This document shows positions 19,199-28,884 of a stretch of DNA of 64,000 nucleotides, one piece after another. The DNA is from Paenibacillus sp. OVF10. GTDB taxonomy: Bacteria; Bacillota; Bacilli; Paenibacillales; Paenibacillaceae. The position numbers and the translations under genes are program-made. Location of the stretch: NCBI GenBank assembly GCA_022836915.1, contig CP094668.1, forward strand, positions 1,426,001 to 1,490,000, written 5' to 3'. The notes below the pieces were generated by a model, which saw nothing but the letters and a program-made list of their open reading frames with translations, made no database searches and was not told the origin of the DNA. The first letter of the stretch is position 1. Every line of letters starts with the position of its first letter.

Positions 19199-21040
19199 AT
19201 GCTGGCGATTGATGTCAAAGATTTGCGCAAGTCGTTTAGCGTCCAGAAAAGCCGAGGTGGGCTGAAGGGCGCATTCCAAGACCTGTTTGCACGTCAATAC
19301 CAGGAGGTATTGGCTGTAAATGATATTTCATTTCAGATTCCGCAGGGCGAAATTTGCGGATATATTGGGGAGAACGGTGCCGGTAAATCAACAACGATCA
19401 AGATGTTGACCGGCATTTTGGTGCCTACTTCAGGGCAAATATCGGTTGGTGGATATGTTCCGTATCAGGAACGGGAGAAGTTTGTACAGAATATTGGTGT
19501 TGTTTTTGGTCAGCGCAGTCAATTGTGGTGGGATATTGGCGTTATCGAATCCTTCCATTTATTGCGTAAAGTATATCGTGTCGGAGAGGTCGATTTCCGT
19601 AAAAGGCTGGATGAACTGGTTGAGCGATTGCAGCTTCAGGACCTGTTAAGCCGTCCGGTGCGGAAGCTCAGTCTTGGTCAGCGTATGCGCTGCGAGTTAG
19701 TGGCAGCCTTGTTGCATAATCCGAGTATTGTTTTCCTGGATGAGCCAACTATTGGTTTGGATATTGTGGTGAAGTCGGAAATTCGGGATTTCTTGAAAGA
19801 TATGAACAAGGAGCATGGAACGACCATCCTGCTCACAACCCACGATTTGCAGGACATTGAGGCCCTGTGTTCCCGGGTGATCATGCTTGATGCGGGCAAC
19901 ATCATCTATGATGGTGGTCTGGATCATCTGAAGTCCCAGTGGGGCAAGGAGCGGGAGATCCGCTTCAAGTTTGGCTCAGCTCACAACATCAGTCAGATGC
20001 AGGAATGGACTGCTGCGTTGCCTGTGCGTTGGACAGTAGAGAATGAATTATCCGCATCTGTATGGATTCCGCTGGAACTGAATGTTTCGGATGTACTCGG
20101 ACGTGTCGTTGGACAGGCTGATATTACCGATATTCAGATTATCGAGATCAACACGGATGAGATTGTGCGCAGTATTTACCAATCCGGTTCCGCCGAGCGT
20201 CCCGAGATTGTGGGAGCAGGAAAGAAGCGGTGGGTGTATCCTGAGATGAATAGTGCATTTATTGATTTTATGCGCATCCGTTTTCTAACGATGCTGGCAT
20301 ACCGGGTGAATTATTACTCCGGCATTTTGATATATACGCTGAATATCGGCGTGTATTACTTTACCTGGCAAGCCATTTACGGTAGCAGTGGTGAACTCGG
20401 CGGTTTCACGGCAGCGCAGATGACCACTTACATCGCTGTATCCTGGATGGCACGTGCTTTTTACTTTAACAACCTGGACCGGGAGATTGCCGCAGATATA
20501 CGGGATGGCTCCATTGCGATTCAATTCATCAGGCCGATCAATTACGTTATGGTCAAAATGATGCAAGGGCTTGGCGAAGGCATTTTCCGCTTCCTGCTGC
20601 TCATGATTCCGGGAATGCTCATCGCTATTCTGCTGTTCCCGGTTGAATTGCCTACGGCGCCATCGGCGTGGATTGGCTTTCTCGTCATGCTGTTCTTCAG
20701 TTTCCTCATTAATTCCCAGATTAATGTGATAACCGGACTTGCAGCATTCTTTGTGGAAAACAATGAAGGCATGATGCGTATGAAACGCGTCGTGGTTGAT
20801 TTGTTCTCTGGTCTAATCATCCCGATCAGCCTGTATCCAGGCTGGATGTCTGCGGTGATGAAAGTATTGCCTTTTCAGGCCATTACGTATCTGCCCGGTT
20901 CCGTGTTCACTGGAAGAGTGGAAGGTACCGCCATCTGGAGTGTACTCGGTATTCAGGTGTTCTGGTTTGCCGTACTGCTGCTTCCGATGGTATTGATCTG
21001 GCGTAAGGCGCGCAAGCGTCTGTTCGTGCAAGGGGGATAA
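19199..21040 (+). CDS. ABC-2 exporter ATP-binding protein fused in frame to permease (fusion probably artefactual)
   Basis: Residues 1 to about 330 are an ABC ATPase of the ABC-2 (NatA-like) class: Walker A GENGAGKST, signature LSLGQRMRCE, Walker B SIVFLDEPTIGLD, and H-loop TTHD. From about 350 on, a six-helix ABC-2 permease begins FIDFMRIRFLTMLAYRVNYY. In related three-gene clusters these are separate proteins. One restored base near 20205-20225 would end the ATPase at TGA 20242-20244 (348 residues). The permease would then start at GTG 20234 or ATG 20246 (264 residues), both normal sizes. The next gene is the second permease. The exported substrate is unknown. Confidence 0.8.
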   Translation: MLAIDVKDLRKSFSVQKSRGGLKGAFQDLFARQYQEVLAVNDISFQIPQGEICGYIGENGAGKSTTIKMLTGILVPTSGQISVGGYVPYQEREKFVQNIGVVFGQRSQLWWDIGVIESFHLLRKVYRVGEVDFRKRLDELVERLQLQDLLSRPVRKLSLGQRMRCELVAALLHNPSIVFLDEPTIGLDIVVKSEIRDFLKDMNKEHGTTILLTTHDLQDIEALCSRVIMLDAGNIIYDGGLDHLKSQWGKEREIRFKFGSAHNISQMQEWTAALPVRWTVENELSASVWIPLELNVSDVLGRVVGQADITDIQIIEINTDEIVRSIYQSGSAERPEIVGAGKKRWVYPEMNSAFIDFMRIRFLTMLAYRVNYYSGILIYTLNIGVYYFTWQAIYGSSGELGGFTAAQMTTYIAVSWMARAFYFNNLDREIAADIRDGSIAIQFIRPINYVMVKMMQGLGEGIFRFLLLMIPGMLIAILLFPVELPTAPSAWIGFLVMLFFSFLINSQINVITGLAAFFVENNEGMMRMKRVVVDLFSGLIIPISLYPGWMSAVMKVLPFQAITYLPGSVFTGRVEGTAIWSVLGIQVFWFAVLLLPMVLIWRKARKRLFVQGG

Positions 21041-21045
21041 CAGAT

Positions 21046-21831
21046 ATGTACTATATGGGTCTGATCTGGGAATATTTGAAGAATTACATGAAAACACGAC
21101 TCACGTACCGTGCTGATTTCTGGGTGGAGATCCTATCGGATCTGCTGTTCCAGGCAACCAACCTGATCTTTATCTTTGTGGTCTTCCGCCACACGGATAA
21201 CCTGGGCGGTTGGAGTGAGAGTGAAGTGCTCTTTGTTTATGGATATTTTATGGTGCCCTATGGCATCTTCAGTTGTTTTATCAATCTGTGGGGATTCAGC
21301 GAGCGGTACATCGTCAAAGGTGAGATGGATCGGATCCTGACACGCCCTGCACATAACCTGTTCCAGATATTGCTTGAAAATGTGGACCCGCCTGCACTCG
21401 TGGGCTCGTTTATCGGCTTGATCATCATGATCTTCAGCGGAGCAGAGATGGGTCTGATGCTGGAGTGGTGGCATATCCCTGCCTTAATTATATTGGCACT
21501 CAGCTCAGTCATGATCTATGCAGGCATCTATACCACATTGACTTCACTATCCTTTTATTCGGACGCGCCAACAGGTATCCTGCCGTTGATGTATAACATT
21601 CAAGGATATGGACGCTACCCGGTAACGATCTATAACCGTGCCATTCAGGTGCTGTTAACCTGGATCATTCCGTTTGCCTTCGTGGGGATCTATCCCGCAG
21701 CATTGTTCCTGGAAAGGTCCGAGATGCATCGTATGGCGCTCCTCACACCTGTGATGGGACTGGTGTTTGGTTCCATGGGCTTGCTTCTTTGGAATTATGG
21801 TGTGAAGCGGTATCGCGGAGCAGGTTCATAA
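21046..21831 (+). CDS. ABC-2 type transporter permease
   Basis: Second membrane subunit of the exporter, 261 residues, six predicted helices, starting 5 bases after the preceding stop. It contains FWVEILSDLLFQATNLIFIF and IIPFAFVGIYPAALFLER, typical of the ABC-2 family 'daunorubicin-like' permeases that occur as ATPase-permease-permease triads. The substrate is unknown. Confidence 0.88.
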   Translation: MYYMGLIWEYLKNYMKTRLTYRADFWVEILSDLLFQATNLIFIFVVFRHTDNLGGWSESEVLFVYGYFMVPYGIFSCFINLWGFSERYIVKGEMDRILTRPAHNLFQILLENVDPPALVGSFIGLIIMIFSGAEMGLMLEWWHIPALIILALSSVMIYAGIYTTLTSLSFYSDAPTGILPLMYNIQGYGRYPVTIYNRAIQVLLTWIIPFAFVGIYPAALFLERSEMHRMALLTPVMGLVFGSMGLLLWNYGVKRYRGAGS

Positions 21832-21876
21832 TAACGCCCTATAGCAATTCATGGGGGAGATTAGGGAGGAACTGAC

Positions 21877-22340
21877 ATGACGTTAAATGTAGGCGAATTG
21901 GCACCGGATTTTGAACTTCCGTCCAGTACGGGAGAATCGGTAAAGCTTTCGGATTACCGCGGACAGCGGGTACTGCTTTATTTTTACCCCAAGGATATGA
22001 CTTCGTCCTGTACGCAACAGGCTTGTGATTTCCGGGATCGACATGCTGAATTTGAAGGGCTGAACACAGTCATTCTCGGAATCAGCACCGATCCGATGAA
22101 ACAACATGACAAGTTTATTGCCAAGTATGGTCTGCCGTTCACATTGTTATCGGATGAAGAGCATGTCGTAGCCGAGCAATACGGGGTATGGCAGCTGAAG
22201 AAAATGTATGGCAAGGAGTACATGGGTATGGTTCGCTCCACTTTTCTGATTGATGAAGAGGGAAATTGATCAAGGACTGGTCCAAAGTTCGGGTCAAAGG
22301 ACATATCGAGGCTGCGCTTGAGGCTTTGAAGACATTGTAA
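21877..22340 (+). CDS. bcp: Thioredoxin-dependent peroxiredoxin, Bcp/PrxQ type, frameshifted near the end
   Basis: Cytoplasmic thiol peroxidase. It shows DFELPSSTGESVKLSDYRGQ, then YFYPKDMTSSCTQQACDFRD with the peroxidatic Cys and the resolving Cys five residues later, as in PrxQ. The frame is lost at the A run 22263-22265. One extra A restores EEGKLIKDWSKVRVKGHIEA and a stop at 22338-22340, giving 154 residues, the normal Bcp length. AGGGAGGA precedes the ATG. Confidence 0.92.
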
Positions 22341-22388
22341 TTAATGATTTAGACATGTGAATAAATGCTTCTTAACCGTTTCATCATT

Positions 22389-22428
22389 AAAGGCTGTGCT
22401 TCGCGGAATTTCCGTGAACACAGCCTTT
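22389..22428. terminator. Bidirectional terminator, bcp versus gerB
   Basis: AAAGGCTGTG (22389-22398) pairs with CACAGCCTTT (22419-22428), with further inner pairing TTCGCGGA/TCCGTGAA. Confidence 0.88.
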
Positions 22429-23556
22429 CTAGGTTGGCAAGCGCTTATGATTGGTTGAATTATTCTTGCTCTTGCCAGAACGAAGCCGATGCACGAGCAG
22501 TAGGAATAGCGGAATAATAAAGCTTACCGTGATATCCCAATCCACCCAAGCGGGCATAATCGTATTGGTGTAGAAAATGACATTGGGAGAAATCAGTACA
22601 GCTAAAGCGAATAATAACATGGCTGATGGCAGGATGAGAGGTTTATATGTCTTTAATCGAAATAGCTGAGCTGTTCCAACGACAAAGGAGAACATGTACA
22701 GCAGGCTTTTAAAATAGGTAGCAATTAACCAAGCGGTCGCCATGAACGCCTCAATTCGCTCGAAAAAGTTGCCGATATTAATTTTCTGGGACAGGGTATA
22801 GGAGATGTAGATGTCATGCTGGGTCAGAAAGGGGCCAAATATCATCAGTGAAATGAGCAACAGTGTGGTTAGCAACAGCCCTCCACATAAAGTAGCGAGT
22901 AACATGTCCCGTTTGATGTGAGGCCCGGACATCACATAAGGAAGAACCATGGTGATCACGATTAGTTCACCAAAGGAAGTGAAAGCCCCTCTAATGACAG
23001 ACTGCATCAGATGAAGCCAAGGGATGTTCAAGTAAGGCTGTAGATTTGAACTGTCTACTTTGGGCATCAGCCCCAGAAATAATAGAATCATAAATGCAAC
23101 AACGATTGGAGTCAGCATTTCACTGCTTGCTCCTATTGTATGCAAGCCATGCATAAGCCCCCAGACCAGAGCGCACATAAGGATAATTAGGATGACCCGG
23201 ATGGGGGTCTGAAGGTAGATCTGTGTGGTCATAAAGTCACCGACTTCACGGATACATATGACAGCGCCTATGGCGAAATAAAATAGATATGCAGCTGCCA
23301 AAACAGATCCTGCCCACCGGCCAAGTATTTTTTGGCAGATTTCAATAAGGGAAAGATCAGGATGCGTCTGATGAAGTTTGTATAGCACCCACATGATAAG
23401 TATGCCGATCGGTTGACCGATAAGAGAACAGATCCATGCATCCTGTTTACCGGAAGCAGTAACCACGGAGGGATAGAGTAGAATCATGTCCCCAATCATG
23501 ACGAGAAAGGTAAGGACTGTAAATTGCCTAATGGTGATTTTCTCCTTAATTAACAT
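22429..23556 (-). CDS. GerB-family spore germination permease (second operon, distal copy)
   Basis: Ten-helix permease-like subunit of a germinant receptor, about 375 residues. It begins MLIKEKITIRQFTVLTFLVM and includes CIREVGDFMTTQIYLQTPIR and FFERIEAFMATAWLIATYFK, both closely matched in the adjacent upstream paralogue. Start ATG 23556 is preferred over GTG 23562 because of better spacing from AAGGAGAA. It is the last gene of gerA-gerC-orf-gerB-gerB. The tandem permeases may give one receptor two alternative B subunits. Confidence 0.9.
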   Translation of the reverse strand: MLIKEKITIRQFTVLTFLVMIGDMILLYPSVVTASGKQDAWICSLIGQPIGILIMWVLYKLHQTHPDLSLIEICQKILGRWAGSVLAAAYLFYFAIGAVICIREVGDFMTTQIYLQTPIRVILIILMCALVWGLMHGLHTIGASSEMLTPIVVAFMILLFLGLMPKVDSSNLQPYLNIPWLHLMQSVIRGAFTSFGELIVITMVLPYVMSGPHIKRDMLLATLCGGLLLTTLLLISLMIFGPFLTQHDIYISYTLSQKINIGNFFERIEAFMATAWLIATYFKSLLYMFSFVVGTAQLFRLKTYKPLILPSAMLLFALAVLISPNVIFYTNTIMPAWVDWDITVSFIIPLFLLLVHRLRSGKSKNNSTNHKRLPT

Positions 23557-23650
23557 AGACACCGTTCTCCTTCTCTATATTAGGCATGGATGATATTCAT
23601 GAATGAACCATTTTTCCATCCACACCAGGCTCCTTCCCCAAAAAAAGCAC

Positions 23651-24773
23651 TCATTCCTGTGAGGCATTGTTTGGAGTAACCGATGATTTTCTGTAAGACT
23701 TGAGCAATTGTATCAGCAGAAGACAGCCGGGCAGAATGATCCCCAGTGTGGTATCCCAGTCTACCCAATATGGAACAATGGTGATCACGATAAAAGTAAT
23801 GCTGGGTGAGATCAAATTGGCTAATCCGAACACAAGTATGGACGCAGGGAGTACCAGTATCTGATACTGCTTAAGCTTGAACAGTTCTGCACAACCAACA
23901 ATAAAAGCGTATAAGTATATCATCGCTTTGAAGTACGTCGAGATCAGCCAGGAAGAAGCCATAATGGCTTCAATACGTTCAAAAAGCTCCCAATACTGAT
24001 TTTCTGGGACAAAACAAAAGAAGCATATATGTTATGTTGCGTAAGAAAGGCACCCAAGACCAGCAGCGATATGGTAACGAGCGTTGCCAATACCAAGCTG
24101 CCTAAACCAGCTGCAATAATTACGTCCCGTGTTCGATGAGCCTGCTTGGCAACATAGGGCAGTATCATCATGATGGGAACGACTTCACCGATCGGATATA
24201 TAATGCTTACCAGAATGCCTTGCGAGATAGAGACAACACTCGTATCACTTACTGGCTTCAAATTTCTAGTATCAATCTGAGGAAGCAGGCAGACTGCAAG
24301 GACGACAATAAACACAATAACGACGGGCATCAGTAGTTCACTACTTCGCCCCATCGTCTCTAATCCGTGAGACACTCCCCAGGCGATCACGATGACGAAC
24401 ATCAGAATCATGATGCGAATGGGAGTGTACGGGAAGATTTGAGTGGTCATGAAATCGCCGACTTCTCTCGTATGCGTGGAAGCACCAATAATGAAAAAGA
24501 ACAGGTAGAGGCAGGAAAAGAAAGTACCTGGCCAGAACCCTAGAATGCTTCGTGCCATCTGCACCAGATTTTTTCTGGGTGCATGCTACATAGCTTCAGG
24601 ATCATGGCCATCAGTGCCATCCCCAGAGGAACGCCTATAAAAGCACAAATCCAGGAGTCTTGTTTGGCATAGGACGTGATGACCGAGGGGTAGATCAGCA
24701 TCATATCCCCGACCACCATCATAAAGATGAGAGTGGTCAATTGTCTTGTTCCAAGGCGCCCCTGTTCCAGCAT
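23651..24773 (-). CDS. GerB-family spore germination permease (second operon, proximal copy), two frameshifts
   Basis: Paralogue of the following gene, start MLEQGRLGTRQLTTLIFMMV after AAAGGAGAG. Two one-base losses break it: in the T run 24569-24574 (HPEK should continue NLVQMARSILGFWP) and in the A run 23981-23985 (GSF should continue FERIEAIMASSWLI). Adding both bases gives 374 residues that match the neighbour along the whole length (THTREVGDFMTTQIFPYTPI; PYWVDWDTTLGIILPG). It could be a true pseudogene, but the homopolymer pattern points to sequencing error. Confidence 0.85.
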
Positions 24774-24791
24774 AATGGTCCTCTCCTTTTT

Positions 24792-25028
24792 CTAGGTTCC
24801 TGTCAGATGTGCCAAGAATTGATTAACAGGTTCATAGATCCACATGATGATATAGAGCGGACTGGGGAAATCCCACAGGTTGGCTGCAATCACACTGAAC
24901 CCTGTGGCTATGACGAGCATTCCGCTGCACACAGCTGTTTCCCTCCATTCCTTGCGGCGGATGAGACCTGGAAGATCAACCAAGCCTACGAGGCCCCCTA
25001 TGACAATGACAGTAATTGTAATCAACAT
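24792..25028 (-). CDS. Small membrane protein of the ger operon
   Basis: A 78-residue protein with an N-terminal helix (MLITITVIVIGGLVGLVDLP) and a second hydrophobic stretch (GMLVIATGFSVIAANLW). It lies between gerC and the first gerB on the same strand, 6 bases after the gerC stop. Its function is not known to me. The position suggests an accessory (D-type) subunit of the germinant receptor; such small two-helix proteins are known in some ger operons, but homology was not checked. Confidence 0.75.
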   Translation of the reverse strand: MLITITVIVIGGLVGLVDLPGLIRRKEWRETAVCSGMLVIATGFSVIAANLWDFPSPLYIIMWIYEPVNQFLAHLTGT

Positions 25029-25034
25029 CCGGTC

Positions 25035-26235
25035 TCACTCCTTCAAATCCTCCTTGAATGAATCATCCAGTGTACCCACACGTTTGATCTGTACATTGGC
25101 TTCATACTTAACATCCAGATTCTCAAAATATTGATCCCAATCCTTTTCAATCTTTTGAAAAATTTAGGATCGGCATGATACACTTCCTGACCGAATCCAA
25201 AAATGTCAATATGGAACTTTCGCCGCACTGAATTCACCGATTTTTCCATCAGTTCTATCAGTCGCTCCTCACTGTCCTTTTCCAACTCTTTGAGCGTTTT
25301 CATCGAACCAATTCTGATTCCGCACTCTACTGCACCAATGGAAGACACATTTTTGAGTTTGATGTGAATCACAGGCTGGTCGTTAATGACCTTTGCTTTT
25401 CGTTGGGTCTTGGTGCGGAGAGCTTTGAAAGTCACTTTTCCTCCCTTTCGGCAAGGCAGGTGACTGATAGTAGACACCACATTGTCACGGATGTAGTTGT
25501 ATCCTTTCGATTCATCTTCCGTTAACCAGCCGATCAGTTTGTCCTTTTTGAAGATGCTTAATCCCGTAGAATTCAGATTGGCCGGAGATTTGATTGTCGC
25601 TATATTATCTTTGCTTCCGCTTATCGCTGAACTGCCAACAACCTCTACTCCGGTGATGACAGGCTGTATTCCGGGAGTTAGCATGTATTCCATTAACTGA
25701 TCACCAGTTACCGTAGTAGTGGGAGACCAGGTTTTGGCAGATACGTCCAGAGAATTAAACATCTTCTCCGCAGGGATATTCTCAAGTGGGGTAAGCACGT
25801 TCAGTACTTTGGAAGCCGTTGTATTTCGTGCAACCATGACGTAATAATCGGGACGGACAGTAGGTTCTCGCATTAACGCTTCCATAACATCGTAGATGCC
25901 CTCTTTGCGTGCATATTCTTCTCCGAACACCAGTACACGGATATGTGCCATGAATATGCGGCGTGGGCTTGTCTCGGTCAGCTTTTGAATTGCTTCAAAC
26001 AGCGTGGACGCGGACGCTTCGTACAGCGTGACAGGTGTACCATTCCCTCCCCTGATTTGGAGGATACTTCATTCGGCACGACGACCTGAGCACTCACTTT
26101 AATCAAATCGCCATCCTTGTCTACACCAAGACCCAGCATAATGCCAAGTTCATTCAATTCCTGGCGATCCCAGCATCCGGTAAGGAGAGGGAGCAGGAAT
26201 ACAATGCATACAATTAATCGGAAGCACTTGTTCAT
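25035..26235 (-). CDS. Ger(x)C spore germination lipoprotein (second operon), two frameshifts
   Basis: Lipoprotein C subunit: MNKCFRLIVCIVFLLPLLTG followed by lipobox Cys and the family hallmark CWDRQELNELGIMLGLGVDK. Frame loss in the C run 26045-26047: the reading should continue GEGNGTPVTLYEASASTLFE. A second loss in the T run 25144-25147: LKR-IGI should be LKKDWDQYFENLDVKYEANV, ending DLKE-stop at 25035. With both bases restored the protein has 400 residues, normal for the family. AAGGAGAA precedes the ATG. Confidence 0.87.
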
Positions 26236-26255
26236 ACGTTGTTCTCCTTACCGAA

Positions 26256-27769
26256 TTAACGCTTCATTTTTTTGCTGGCTTGTCGGATTTTGTTCGGGGT
26301 ACCCGTAGAGAATGGACGTGTTTTCATATGGGACCAGGGTACACGAAACAGCGTATCTTTCAGATCTTTCTGAATTAGAGGTGCAAAGGGGACATATACG
26401 GTACGCCAAAAGAACGCAAGCTGCACAGGTGTGTAACCGTAATGAGCAGAACAATTAGAATACCGTAGAAACCAAAAGCTGCCGCGAGTATCATCAATAC
26501 AAATCGCAAAATTCGGACAGAGATAGAAAGTCCATTCTCTGGAATGACATAACTGGATATGGCCGTTATGGAAACGATAATAACCATTGCGGCGGAGACA
26601 ACTCCTGCATCTACGGCTGCTTGGCCAATCACCAGTGTTCCGACAATGGAAACGGCCTGACCGACCGTTTTCGGAATACGTATACCTGCTTCTCGCAAAA
26701 TTTCATAGGTCAGTTCCATCAGTATGGCTTCAATGAATGCGGGAAAAGGAACGCCTTCACGTTGAGCTGCCAGACTAATGAGCATATTGGTGGGCAACAT
26801 TTCCTGGTGAAAGGTGGTAATGGCAATATAGAAGGATGGAGCTAGTAAAGCGATAAAAAAGGACAGATAACGAATCAAGCGAATCAATGTGCTGATATCG
26901 GCCCGTTGATAGTAATCCTCCGGCGATTGGAAGAAATGCACGAACAAAGCTGGAACCAGCAGCACAAAAGGCGTACCGTCCACGATGATGGCTACTCTGC
27001 CCTCAAGCAAAGCAGCACAAACCGTATCTGGACGTTCACTATTGTAAACCGTGGGGAATAACGTTCTGGTTTCGTCTTGTACAAGTTCCTCGATATATCC
27101 ACTCTCAAGGATACTGTCGATATCGATCTCATCGAGTCTTCGACGCAGTTCTTTTACAGTCTCCTGATCCACGATATGTTCCAGATAGAGCACAGCAACT
27201 CGGGTTTTGGTAACCCGACCTATTTCTCTTTCTTCGATCCAAAGATGAGGATTACGGATTCGTTTGCGGATCAATGATGTGTTGGTACGCAGGTTTTCGT
27301 TGAAGCCTTCCATAGGTCCCCGAACGACGGTTTGGGAGACAGGTTCTCCAACGGATCGATCTTCCCAGCCTGCTGCACCAATCTTCATTCCTCGTTCAGA
27401 TCCTTCAAGCAGTAAGATAGCTGATCCCGAAAGAAGTGCATTCATTACTTCATCCATATCATCGACCAGCAATACATCACTGGCGATCAGGATATCATTC
27501 TGGAGGTAGCTGAGATGTTCATCGTCTGCAGAGAATTCAGGGAGATCACGCTTTTGCAATAATGATTCCATGATGGAGTGATTCAGAATCTGCACATCCA
27601 CTAATCCATCAATGTACAACATGACTGCAGGCCATTTATGTAAACACTGGAGAGGGCGCATCATCAAGTCGTTGCTGTTCCCCATCACTTGCTTGCAGTA
27701 TTCCATATTTTCGCTTAGATCCGGAGAGATTTGCCTCTGATCTTGGCGTTCCAGCGACGATTCACTCAT
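26256..27769 (-). CDS. GerA-family spore germination receptor subunit A (second operon), frameshifted at the end
   Basis: First gene of the second receptor operon. The N-terminal domain has VRGPMEGFNENLRTNTSLIR and SERPDTVCAALLEGRVAIIV. The membrane half ends with LRSFGVPYMSPL. A base is missing near 26384 (CCT TTG CA should be CCT TTG GCA). The restored frame reads APLIQKDLKDTLFRVPWSHM and stops at 26256, giving 504 residues, the usual GerA length with its basic tail. The gene follows a sigma-G-like promoter. Confidence 0.9.
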
Positions 27770-27804
27770 GCTTTCACCTCCCTATACACCCTATATTTTC
27801 AAGT

Positions 27805-27834
27805 TAGTATGACCTGGATGAATTCGGATTATCA
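27805..27834 (-). promoter_or_regulatory. Sigma-G-like (forespore) promoter of the second ger operon
   Basis: On the minus strand, TGATAA and CATACTA are separated by 17 bases. CATACTA matches the usual sigma-G -10 element exactly. The start codon lies 36 bases downstream. Confidence 0.6.
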
Positions 27835-27868
27835 CAAAAAAAGGAGCCGCGATTATTCGCAACTCCTT
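27834..27868 (-). terminator. Terminator of the dedA gene
   Basis: On the minus strand AAGGAG and CTCCTT form a stem with inner GCGA/TCGC pairing, followed by seven T. It lies 34 bases after the dedA stop and directly upstream of the gerA promoter. Confidence 0.85.
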
Positions 27869-27901
27869 GCCTGCTTATTATAGATGGACTTTTGTCCGCA
27901 T

Positions 27902-28549
27902 TTACTTTTGTCTTTGTCGAACAGGGGCTGGCTTGGATACGGTGGATCTTGCTGCCCATGCTTTGCGGTAACGATAGAGCACGGCTACGATGAGCAATAG
28001 GCCGATTCCTCCCACGATATATGCTGCATATTGATGAGCCAGATGGAATACGGCGTTCCACTGAGGACCAAATATTTTGCCAATGCCCAGAAACAGTACA
28101 ACCCAGAACAGTGCGCCTGAATAGGCGTAGAGAGCGAATTTGCGAAAGGGAACAGCGGCTATGCCCGCAAAATATCCGGTGAAATGCCTTACACCCGGAA
28201 TGAAATAACCGATGAAGATTAAGGCATTACCATACTTGGCGAACCACTTTTGCGTTTTATCGAGCTTGTCCTGCTTCAGCAGAAACCATTTTCCGTATCG
28301 TGTTATAAAGGGCAGTCCTGCTTTGGCTCCAATAAAATAAGTGATTGTCATGCCAATCGTTGTTCCCAGAAAAGCCAGTATGGTGAGGATTCCGAAGTCG
28401 AGATGCCCCTTGTAGGAGAGAAACCCTGCGTAAGCCATCGTTGTTTCACCAGGAAAGGGAAGTGCGATGAATTCAAGCAACAAGCCAAAAAACAATACGC
28501 TGTATCCGTAGGACCCAAACAGATGTTGGATCTTTTCAAGCAATTCCAA
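27902..28549 (-). CDS. DedA family membrane protein
   Basis: Member of the DedA/SNARE-associated family, 215 residues, implicated in undecaprenyl-phosphate or phospholipid translocation and membrane homeostasis. Visible landmarks are FIALPFPGETTMAYAGFLSY, the FIGAKAGLPFITRYGKWFLL segment and the conserved GYFIPGVRHFTGYFAG. The basic C-terminal tail is RYRKAWAARS. The start is TTG 28549 with GGAGAG upstream. It is a monocistronic gene divergent from the polysaccharide deacetylase. Confidence 0.9.
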   Translation of the reverse strand: MELLEKIQHLFGSYGYSVLFFGLLLEFIALPFPGETTMAYAGFLSYKGHLDFGILTILAFLGTTIGMTITYFIGAKAGLPFITRYGKWFLLKQDKLDKTQKWFAKYGNALIFIGYFIPGVRHFTGYFAGIAAVPFRKFALYAYSGALFWVVLFLGIGKIFGPQWNAVFHLAHQYAAYIVGGIGLLLIVAVLYRYRKAWAARSTVSKPAPVRQRQK

Positions 28550-28884
28550 TAGATTTCACTCTCCTGAATACGGGGTGGGAGCATGAATACTCTCCAAGGT
28601 GTTTTAATGTGTTCTGCCTGTCCATTATGCTACCTAATCTGAAGCGAAGAATCAATCAGGCTAGATAGCAAATTGTGAAAAAATATTAAACAAAATCACG
28701 TCTTTTTTCAATGTAGCCTCCATATAATTCTAACAAATCTGCTGAAGTCTATCAGCAAATTACTAGAGACGGTGGAGGTCGATTCGTAAATGGTACAGAG
28801 ACCGGAATTCAGAATCAAGGAAATAGGGGAAACTCTGCAACAACCATATATACGTTTTTATCTGGACAATGGTATGTCATTCTC

